DNA of 5,381 bases from Desulfobulbus sp. GTDB taxonomy: Bacteria; Desulfobacterota; Desulfobulbia; Desulfobulbales; Desulfobulbaceae. Below the pieces are notes generated by a model. That model worked only from the letters and a program-made list of their open reading frames with translations. It did not search any database and was not told where the DNA came from. How positions within the stretch are numbered: the stretch's first letter is position 1; the number at the start of each line of letters is the position of its first letter. Shown one piece after another: positions 1 to 5,381 of the stretch. The position numbers were made by a program, and so were the translations under genes. The stretch spans positions 1 to 5,381 of the forward strand of contig JAQUEZ010000351.1 of NCBI GenBank assembly GCA_028684915.1, written 5' to 3'.

Positions 1-2222
1 ACAGGCTTATCGCCGGTTGCCGTGTAATCTTCAAAGACAATGCCCTGTCGGCCAAAGATCCACCAAGGGTCTGGATCACCGGATCGTTCTGTGTTGCCTG
101 TTTCAAAACCCAGGAGACAACCAAGTTTCACCTGTGCTTCCTCGAATGGTTTCGATTCTGGGCTTGAAAGTCCCTGCCGGATAGCCTGGAAATATTTTTC
201 AATTTTTACGCTTCCGGATTTGCCAAACCGTTCAAAGATTCCTTCAATACGTTCAATTCGTTCTCCGTAAATGATCTCGATAGGTGCTTCCGGTTCCTGG
301 CTGGAGATCAGTAGTTGAATCTGTTTCAGCCATGGCAACGTACTGGCGCATAAAAATGCTGCCGAGAAATGTTCTTGAGCTACTTGTGCTTGATTTGCTT
401 GGTAGGCAGCTGAGCCGGCAAGGTAATTCCAAAGAGCGGAGTACCCTTTCAGGTCATGCCCTCCAGCAAGGCTGGCAAGCACATTTTTTGCTGACGAGAG
501 AGCACTGTCAAAATCGCCAGACCAAAGGGCATCGTGAAATTTCACTTCATGAACAACCGAGTTCCCGAGCGGAGTAGCTGAAGGTATGGGCGATTGAACC
601 AGTTCATCTCTGGTTTCCAATATATGGTTATCCGCCGATTTCCATTCTGGCCCATGAGCAACAAATATGTCGATGTTATCCCCCAATTCAGATGGATTCT
701 CAACTCTTGATTGCTCGACACCAAAATTGACTTCTGCTTGAAGTTCTGGGTGTAGAGTCTCTCTTTTTTCCGGCAAATGGAAATACTGATGCACTTTTTC
801 GCCGATAATAACCACAAGTGCATAGTCGGTTGCTGAACGCGTGCATCTTCCTACCGCCTGGGTAATTCTGGTGCGGATACGAACCTGGAATAGAACAGAC
901 GCGCCTAATCGACTGATGATGAAACGCTCCTGGAGGTTGGTTGATTCCGGAAGACCATAGATTATCAAGTATCGGCATTCATCTCCGATTAGATCGATCC
1001 CGTCATACCTGTTCGCCAGAACCGCAATGGCAGAACTGGCCCCAGTGAAAGATTTCTTCGACGCCTCCAACTGTGCGGCGTCAAAGAGGGTGTGGCCCTG
1101 TGTCACCGTGAGTGCCCTGATGGCTTCTTTTACTTTGTCGGCGTCGCGGTTGCTTGGGGTGAGGACGAGTGCTCTGTCAAATTTCGTAATCCAGGAAATC
1201 GCGAGATTCAATGACGTCTCTTCATCCCACTTCCGCATAGGAAACACGAAAAAGCGTCGGCCAATTCCCTGCTTGTCCCAGCCCTCTGGGGCAGGAATTC
1301 GTTCGATTGTTTTACGGCCGAAAATTCTTTCCAGGTCTCCACCTTCACCGAGAGTTGCCGACATGTAAATACGCTGTCGCGCATTCTGAAACGGCGGAAA
1401 GCTCTTGGTAGGGGCTATAAGAGGACGAATGAGAATTGAATTGCTGGTGTAATAGAGATGGCAGGCGTGAAGGTGGTCTCTGATCATACGCCATCGATAA
1501 CCGTATTCATCATTACCTCTGGAAGCATTATCCATTGCAACCGTCAGCGCAGTGCTGCATTTGAGTAAATAAGGCGTTGGGACCTTATTGACGAACGATG
1601 TATCAAGTGATCCGTCATTGCCCTGGTCATAACGGAGCTGGTCATTTTCTGTGGTGAGAGGTGCGATTATCTGCCAAATTGCCTCGAAGGTTGTTTCGTC
1701 CTGATAGCGCCTGATTTCCAATGACCAGAAACTTGACACATAATTCTCAGCGGCATGCGCATCGTCAAAAATGAGTGTATGCACGTCACTGAAAAATGGG
1801 TTCGTGTTGAATAGAGCGCTATAGGTGGCAACACCTATTGATTCGCAATTATTAAAAGCGGTTTTATCAGCCTCCGGGTATTGGTGTTTGGACCCTGAAA
1901 AATCAAGGGCGTTGATCCCATATTTTTCTTTGGCTTGTTCGACGACCTGATGGACAAGTTGCTTGGTTGGGCAAAGCAGCACACATCGCTCCCGTTTTGT
2001 TCTTCTGCGCCATTCTGCGATCAGAAGACCGACTAGGGTTTTACCGCTGCCAGTGGGTAACTCAAGCGCTATGTCACCTTTATCAACGTGATCCATGTAA
2101 CCACGAAGCATGTCTGCCTGCTGCGCGAGAAGCCCTTCAACGGTACGATCTCTCAGGTCACGAAACAGCGATTCAGGATCTTTGATGGATACCGATGATT
2201 TTTGAGGAATTTTAAATGCCAT
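1..2222 (-). CDS. XPD/Rad3-like superfamily 2 DEAD/DEAH-box helicase, 3' end outside the window
   Basis: The frame is open for 740 codons from ATG 2222 to the window edge with no stop, so the gene is partial at its C-terminus. Superfamily 2 motifs appear in order: motif I LPTGSGKT (55-62), Ia CPTKQLVHQV (84-93), II DDAH (153-156), III YMSATL (286-291), IV ALVLTPSNRDADKV (351-364), V DGIDLIGDE (408-416) followed by YLIIYGLP (418-425), and VI QAVGRCTR (455-462). The DGID...GLP block and the Q-GR-R motif resemble the XPD/Rad3/DinG branch. Only about 92 residues separate K61 from D153 and no four-cysteine cluster is seen, so the iron-sulphur domain of XPD appears absent. Residues 157-285 would be an insert between motifs II and III. 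Residues 560-630 look like TPR-type helices, and 715-733 hold a possible nuclease-like motif. AAGGAG lies 9 bases before the start. It is not an ordinary HsdR. It probably unwinds or translocates on nucleic acid as part of the defence operon. Confidence 0.9.
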   Translation of the reverse strand, partial: MAFKIPQKSSVSIKDPESLFRDLRDRTVEGLLAQQADMLRGYMDHVDKGDIALELPTGSGKTLVGLLIAEWRRRTKRERCVLLCPTKQLVHQVVEQAKEKYGINALDFSGSKHQYPEADKTAFNNCESIGVATYSALFNTNPFFSDVHTLIFDDAHAAENYVSSFWSLEIRRYQDETTFEAIWQIIAPLTTENDQLRYDQGNDGSLDTSFVNKVPTPYLLKCSTALTVAMDNASRGNDEYGYRWRMIRDHLHACHLYYTSNSILIRPLIAPTKSFPPFQNARQRIYMSATLGEGGDLERIFGRKTIERIPAPEGWDKQGIGRRFFVFPMRKWDEETSLNLAISWITKFDRALVLTPSNRDADKVKEAIRALTVTQGHTLFDAAQLEASKKSFTGASSAIAVLANRYDGIDLIGDECRYLIIYGLPESTNLQERFIISRLGASVLFQVRIRTRITQAVGRCTRSATDYALVVIIGEKVHQYFHLPEKRETLHPELQAEVNFGVEQSRVENPSELGDNIDIFVAHGPEWKSADNHILETRDELVQSPIPSATPLGNSVVHEVKFHDALWSGDFDSALSSAKNVLASLAGGHDLKGYSALWNYLAGSAAYQANQAQVAQEHFSAAFLCASTLPWLKQIQLLISSQEPEAPIEIIYGERIERIEGIFERFGKSGSVKIEKYFQAIRQGLSSPESKPFEEAQVKLGCLLGFETGNTERSGDPDPWWIFGRQGIVFEDYTATGDKP

Positions 2223-2226
2223 GGAG

Positions 2227-2352
2227 TCAGTCTCCTTGAGTTCTGATACATGCACCGCCGTAGCACACAAGCATTTCGGCAACCATTTCCAGAGTCACGC
2301 CGACGCAGAGTGTGTCGGCCGAATGTTCGACCGTGTTTTCTTCGTTAGGCAT
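2227..2352 (-). CDS. Small 41-residue ORF of unknown function between hsdS and the helicase
   Basis: I do not recognise this protein. It begins MPNEENTVEHSADTLC, is acidic at the N-terminus, has a hydrophobic, probably amphipathic helix at about residues 19-31 (VTLEMVAEMLVCY), and carries three cysteines (C16, C30, C35). Support for translation is positional. Its ATG lies within the last codons of hsdS, giving an 8-base overlap; AAAGGA sits 8 bases upstream; and its TGA ends 4 bases before the helicase ATG. Such fit is typical of a coupled small gene. It could be a small accessory subunit or regulator of the restriction or helicase complex, or merely a coupling ORF that delivers ribosomes from hsdS to the helicase start. 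It accounts for nearly all of the otherwise unassigned gap between the two genes. No homologue search was possible. Confidence 0.6.
   Translation of the reverse strand: MPNEENTVEHSADTLCVGVTLEMVAEMLVCYGGACIRTQGD
2232..2237 (-). promoter_or_regulatory. Ribosome binding site of the helicase gene
   Basis: AAGGAG on the minus strand with a 9-base spacer to the ATG at 2222. It lies within the last codons of the 41-residue ORF, so ribosomes ending there could restart on the helicase. No other start nearby has a comparable signal. Confidence 0.75.
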
Positions 2353-3526
2353 TAGCGGATTCCTTTATTGCATCATTCGAGATTTGCCGTTGAAGCCGAA
2401 GAAGAGCTTCGATGTGTTCGGATAACTCTTTTTCACGAACGCCGATGACTGATAACTGATTTACGATTTTTCTCTGCACATCAAGGTTAGGGACAAGCAA
2501 CTTGTGTTGGCGCAGATCCTTCCCGTTGATTTTCCATATTCCATTGGTAGATTTGGCAAATGCGAGGAGCCTATTATGGGGCAACTGATCATTCCATTGC
2601 TCGACCGCAAATGCAGGAAGAATCTTTTTCTCATCGAAAGCTATTCGGATGAGAAGATCAGGATAAAAGCAATCCTCTGGAACTTCTGATACAAGACCAG
2701 CTTTTCCACACAAAGTTTTGTTGCCGTTACCTCTGACAACCAAAATATCACCCGAAGTTAAACGAAACCTCTCAAGGTCAGATGGCGATATTTCGGCGTA
2801 TTTTGTATTTCCATTCGGATCAACTTTTCCATCTCTAACTGCGCCAATACTCAATGTGGGGTATCCTACTTCAGATGCGTTGGTCTTAGGGGAAAATCCG
2901 TTCCGAGGCGCAGTTTTGTAGAGTTCACCACATGACACCTCAATTGTTGACTCATGCTGCAATGATGCTCTGAGCATTTGACTCTTATAGGTTTTAAGTA
3001 CGTTCAGAGATTCTTTGTATTTTCGTACTGCCTCATCCGCTGCCCACAGGATCTCAGCAATCCGCTTCTGTTCATTAAACGGTGGTAGCGGGAACTCAAA
3101 GTCCTGCAACGCCGTCCAACTGGTTCTCGGTGACAACGAACCAGCCGAGGTATCAAGCGCGTGATCGAAGAAGGCATCGCTTTGGCAGATAAACGGCAGA
3201 AGATCCGGGCGCAGTACCTTGCTGTTTTTCGGCTCGAACGTCAGGATGTCCCCGGAGCAAATGCCTGCAAATTCGGCGTAGGCGACCTTGCGTTGATAGG
3301 CCCGGCGCTTGCCGAAAAGAGTCTGCCCCGGCAGGAATTTGCGGGTAAACGATGTGCCATCCGTAACGGAGCTCCAACGACGAATATGCAGATTTTCTGG
3401 GTCGATGTGTTCAAGCCCGACGATTCTTTCAATGCCATTGGCCTGGGGATCACGCTCCACAAGATTGGCGTTCTTCACCACCTCGCCAAACTTGACAATC
3501 TTCCATCCGGCTTTCAGTTCAGTCAT
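2345..3526 (-). CDS. hsdS: Type I restriction-modification specificity subunit (HsdS)
   Basis: HsdS sets the bipartite DNA target of a type I restriction-modification enzyme by bridging two HsdM methyltransferase subunits. The 393-residue protein has the standard layout. Target-recognition domain 1 is about residues 8-147, with FLPGQTLFGKRRAYQRKVAY (64-83) and SGDI (91-94). The first conserved spacer helix follows LPPFNEQKRIAEIL (147-160) to about 190. Target-recognition domain 2 is about 198-346, with PTLSIGAV (223-230) and LTSGDILVVRGNG (256-268). The second spacer helix starts at VPNLDVQRKIVNQL (345-358). I chose the ATG at 3526 because GGAGG lies 6 bases upstream and the start overlaps the previous stop as ATGA. 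A start at 3571 would add 15 residues that look unlike the family (RQSSQSGISAWRRG). Length is close to the usual 390-450. No HsdM or HsdR is visible in the window; HsdM probably lies beyond the high-coordinate edge. TRD1 is clearly richer in G+C than TRD2. Confidence 0.93.
   Translation of the reverse strand: MTELKAGWKIVKFGEVVKNANLVERDPQANGIERIVGLEHIDPENLHIRRWSSVTDGTSFTRKFLPGQTLFGKRRAYQRKVAYAEFAGICSGDILTFEPKNSKVLRPDLLPFICQSDAFFDHALDTSAGSLSPRTSWTALQDFEFPLPPFNEQKRIAEILWAADEAVRKYKESLNVLKTYKSQMLRASLQHESTIEVSCGELYKTAPRNGFSPKTNASEVGYPTLSIGAVRDGKVDPNGNTKYAEISPSDLERFRLTSGDILVVRGNGNKTLCGKAGLVSEVPEDCFYPDLLIRIAFDEKKILPAFAVEQWNDQLPHNRLLAFAKSTNGIWKINGKDLRQHKLLVPNLDVQRKIVNQLSVIGVREKELSEHIEALLRLQRQISNDAIKESANA
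2361..2366 (-). promoter_or_regulatory. Ribosome binding site of the 41-residue ORF
   Basis: AAAGGA on the minus strand, 8 bases before the ATG at 2352 and inside the last codons of hsdS. It is one of the main reasons to think the small ORF is translated. Confidence 0.6.
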
Positions 3527-4344
3527 GCCTCGCCTCCATGCCGATATACCGGATTGGGAACTTTGACGCATTGATCCAGCTTTCTGTGCAGCATTGAAAT
3601 CAGGGTGAGGTAATCAGCGGCGTCGATTTCCCCCTGCCACAGTATTTTGGGGCCGTGCGCCAGCGGGTTACGGATTGCCGCTGCACAACCTTTCAGAAGC
3701 TGCGCGAATCCTTTATGTTCTGATTTTTCTGTTTCAGTCTGAAGGGTGTTAAATGCGAGGTATGGCTTTTCAACCGAGAAAACTCTGTCAATCAAATTGG
3801 TGCCATCGGCTTCAAGACCGGAAAGATCACGAATCCTTTGAAACAATCCTTTGCTGGCTTCAAACACTGCGTGGAAGTAGTTATCCTGCATCAGTTCAGG
3901 CTGGCAGTATTTATAGACTTCAGGATGCGTGTTACGGGGGGCTAACTTGTTACGAACGCCTTGGGCTCGCATCTCTGCTTCATCCAATGTTTTGGCTTGA
4001 GTTGTGATGTGGAATTGACCGTCTTTGCCATACTCAAGCCCATGTAGGATCAAGATCGCGTTGAGTTCACCACGATGACATTCGAACTCATCTCGTTTTC
4101 CAACAAAGCGGGTTGGAATAAGGTAAGATTTAACAAAAGCTAGAATTTGATTAGCGCTTTTTGTCATGGCTTGGCTTTTCAGGAATACCAAATTGAGCCG
4201 TCGCCATTTGGTGGACTCGCCAGAGTCATCAACCAATCCGTTCATTTGAAGATATCGACTTATATCAGTCCCTGATCCTGCCTCACCAAGTACTTTGGCC
4301 ATGGCTTCGACAGTACCTGGATCAAATGGAGGGTGTACGCTCAT
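3523..4344 (-). CDS. TIGR02391 (Ymh) family protein, putative HEPN ribonuclease/abortive-infection effector
   Basis: The 273-residue protein resembles the TIGR02391/Hypoth_Ymh family along its whole length. Residues 10-120 are a helical N-terminal region with the STKWRRLNLVF segment (44-54) and an RGELNAILILHGLEYGKDG stretch (91-109). Residues 120-260 form the conserved core: HPEVYKYC (140-147), DNYFHAVFEASKG (154-166), GFAQLLKG (212-219), RNPLAH (225-230) and LISMLHRKLDQC (248-259). R225 and H230 make the R-x4-H signature of HEPN domains, many of which are metal-independent RNases in toxin and abortive-infection systems. RNase activity here is inferred from the motif and not known for this protein. 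It lies between the DUF1016 nuclease and hsdS with ATGA overlaps at both ends, so it is built into the restriction-type operon. The start at 4344 follows GGAGGG with a 9-base spacer. G+C is about 39% in a 120-base sample (4081-4200), well below the upstream gene, which suggests separate acquisition. Confidence 0.88.
   Translation of the reverse strand: MSVHPPFDPGTVEAMAKVLGEAGSGTDISRYLQMNGLVDDSGESTKWRRLNLVFLKSQAMTKSANQILAFVKSYLIPTRFVGKRDEFECHRGELNAILILHGLEYGKDGQFHITTQAKTLDEAEMRAQGVRNKLAPRNTHPEVYKYCQPELMQDNYFHAVFEASKGLFQRIRDLSGLEADGTNLIDRVFSVEKPYLAFNTLQTETEKSEHKGFAQLLKGCAAAIRNPLAHGPKILWQGEIDAADYLTLISMLHRKLDQCVKVPNPVYRHGGEA
3533..3537 (-). promoter_or_regulatory. Ribosome binding site that decides the hsdS start
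   Basis: On the minus strand GGAGG lies 6 bases before the ATG at 3526, within the end of the HEPN gene. The ATG overlaps the upstream TGA as ATGA (3523-3526). This argues against the longer reading from 3571. Confidence 0.8.
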
Positions 4345-5375
4345 TTTTCAATTCCCTCCAGCAAGGCCGCAATCTCTTCCGGCTGGGGCAGTTGTCCCCT
4401 CAATTCCTTGGGCAGGGTTTTGGTGATCTCATAGGTAGCCACGCCGATGGGTTTGCGGGCGTCATGCAAGGCATACTCGACGATGGTGCGGCGCTTTTCC
4501 TTGCAAAGGATGATACCGATGGAAGGATTTTCGTTCTCTTGCCGGATCTGCCGGTCCAGCGCGGTCAGGTAAAACTGCATTTTGCCGACAAACTCCGGTT
4601 GAAACTCTCCGACCTTCAGTTCGATGGCCACCAGACAGCGCAGTCGTCGATGAAACAGCAACAGATCGATGAAAAACTCTTTGCCGTCCACCTCCAACCT
4701 GTACTGGCTACCCATAAAGGCGAACATGCCACCCATGGCCCGCAGAAAATCCTCGATCCGGGCGATGAGCGCCCGTTCCAACTCACGCTCGCTGTGCTCC
4801 TCGCCTAACTCCAGAAAGTCGAAGGTGTATTCGTCCTTCACCGCCAGCTTGGCCTGCGCGCGAAGCTCGGGCGTTAGTACCTGATCGAAATTGGTCTGGC
4901 CGAGCAGGGATTTTTCATAGCTCTGGTTGTCGATCTGATGGATGAGGACATTTTTCGACCAACCAAATTTACGGGTCATGCGGATGTAGAATTCTCGTTC
5001 CAGTGATTCCTTGCACTTGCTCATTATGACCAGATTGTGAGCCCAGGCAATTTCTCCAACTAGTGGTTGGAGTTTTTCATGGCCGCTATATTCCAGATAA
5101 AACTGGCGCATGTACCAGAGGTTCTGCACAGAAAAACCGGCGACTCCGGGAAACTCCCGCCGCAAGTCCCCAGACAGGTTTTCCACGACCGACCTGCCCC
5201 ATCCGGACTTTTCCTGACGTTCGGCGATCATCCGCCCGATATCCCAGTATAACCCAACCAGCTCGGTATTGACCGCTTTCAGCGCTGCGTACTGCGCCGA
5301 ACGGACACGTTCTTTCACTTCGGCCAAGAGGTGCGCGTAGTCCGTGCCGGGATTGTTTTTGCTCAGCTCGCTCAT
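4341..5375 (-). CDS. DUF1016/YhcG-family PD-(D/E)XK nuclease domain protein
   Basis: This 344-residue protein matches the DUF1016 (YhcG-like) family, whose members are usually about 330-380 residues. Residues 10-150 form the helical N-terminal DUF1016 domain, with the typical stretch around YWDIGRMI (43-50), the GWG of 58-60 and FSVQNLWYMRQFY (81-93). Residues 165-325 form the C-terminal PD-(D/E)XK fold. D237 in FFID (234-237) and E252-L-K254 in VAIELK are the catalytic set, and Q267 in GKMQFYL sits on the following helix. All are intact, so a metal-dependent DNase is plausible. Family members are often found in or beside type I restriction loci, but their substrate is not settled. The start ATG lies six bases from the window edge (AAAAGA visible), so its ribosome site cannot be judged fully. 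The stop TGA shares ATGA with the next gene. Hand-counted G+C is 57-63% in two 60-base samples, higher than the next gene. Family assignment is confident; the role in this operon is inferred. Confidence 0.93.
   Translation of the reverse strand: MSELSKNNPGTDYAHLLAEVKERVRSAQYAALKAVNTELVGLYWDIGRMIAERQEKSGWGRSVVENLSGDLRREFPGVAGFSVQNLWYMRQFYLEYSGHEKLQPLVGEIAWAHNLVIMSKCKESLEREFYIRMTRKFGWSKNVLIHQIDNQSYEKSLLGQTNFDQVLTPELRAQAKLAVKDEYTFDFLELGEEHSERELERALIARIEDFLRAMGGMFAFMGSQYRLEVDGKEFFIDLLLFHRRLRCLVAIELKVGEFQPEFVGKMQFYLTALDRQIRQENENPSIGIILCKEKRRTIVEYALHDARKPIGVATYEITKTLPKELRGQLPQPEEIAALLEGIEK
4354..4359 (-). promoter_or_regulatory. Ribosome binding site of the TIGR02391/HEPN gene
   Basis: On the minus strand GGAGGG lies 9 bases before the ATG at 4344, inside the last codons of the DUF1016 gene. 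Together with the ATGA stop/start overlap (4341-4344) it fixes this start and points to translational coupling. Confidence 0.75.
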
Positions 5376-5381
5376 TCTTTT

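Noticed and set aside
542..978. Two overlapping minus-strand ORFs of about 92 residues
   Set aside because: They are out-of-frame readings of the helicase around motifs V and VI; the in-frame product has the conserved motifs.
1027..1368. Plus-strand ORF of 113 residues and the shorter plus-strand ORFs at 40-270, 284-577 and 1967-2185
   Set aside because: All are antisense to the 740-codon open helicase frame, which carries ordered superfamily 2 motifs.
1755..2040. Iron-sulphur cluster domain of XPD/DinG helicases
   Set aside because: Between motif I and motif II only C80, C84 and C126 are present, with too little length and no four-cysteine pattern.
1..2222. HsdR motor subunit
   Set aside because: HsdR has an N-terminal endonuclease domain before the helicase motor. 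Here the Walker A motif begins at residue 55 and the motifs are XPD-like, so it is not an ordinary HsdR.
2223..2344. Terminator or promoter between hsdS and the helicase
   Set aside because: No hairpin followed by a T-run and no convincing -35/-10 pair was seen; the stretch is almost filled by the 41-residue ORF.
3527..3571. Longer hsdS start at 3571
   Set aside because: It would overlap the HEPN gene by about 49 bases and add residues unlike HsdS proteins, while the ATG at 3526 has GGAGG and an ATGA junction.
3161..3574. Plus-strand ORF of 137 residues
   Set aside because: It is antisense to the first target-recognition domain of hsdS, which is well supported; no domain or context supports it.
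4326..4808. Plus-strand ORF of 160 residues
   Set aside because: It lies antisense to the confidently assigned DUF1016 gene across its catalytic domain, and its translation shows no recognisable family.

Overview
The window is a tightly packed bacterial defence-type locus read entirely from the minus strand, so transcription runs from high to low coordinates. In transcription order it holds a DUF1016/YhcG-family PD-(D/E)XK nuclease (4341-5375), a TIGR02391 (Ymh) family protein with a HEPN-type R-x4-H motif (3523-4344), a type I restriction specificity subunit HsdS (2345-3526), an unannotated 41-residue ORF (2227-2352) and an XPD/Rad3-like superfamily 2 helicase that runs off the low end of the window (1-2222, 740 codons visible). 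No plus-strand gene is supported. I see no tRNA, rRNA, CRISPR array, insertion sequence or terminator.

Every junction looks translationally coupled. The first two gene pairs share an ATGA stop/start overlap, hsdS and the small ORF overlap by 8 bases, and the small ORF ends 4 bases before the helicase start. Each internal start has a good Shine-Dalgarno sequence 6-9 bases upstream. This supports one polycistronic unit whose promoter and 5' genes lie beyond the high-coordinate edge. A methyltransferase HsdM is expected for the HsdS but is not in the window, and neither is a recognisable HsdR.

Strong Shine-Dalgarno signals and the protein families point to a Gram-negative bacterium, probably a proteobacterium; species cannot be set from this sequence. 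Base composition is patchy. Hand counts give about 60% G+C in parts of the DUF1016 gene, about 39% in part of the HEPN gene, about 57% in the first target-recognition domain of hsdS and about 42% in the second. This suggests an island assembled from parts of different origin.

A plausible reading is that HsdS gives a type I modification/restriction complex its DNA sequence specificity, while the DUF1016 nuclease, the HEPN putative RNase and the helicase are accessory effectors carried in the same operon. The HEPN protein may be a back-up abortive-infection toxin and the helicase a DNA-processing motor, possibly with its own C-terminal nuclease-like module. The co-operation is inferred from gene order; only the domain identities are read from sequence.
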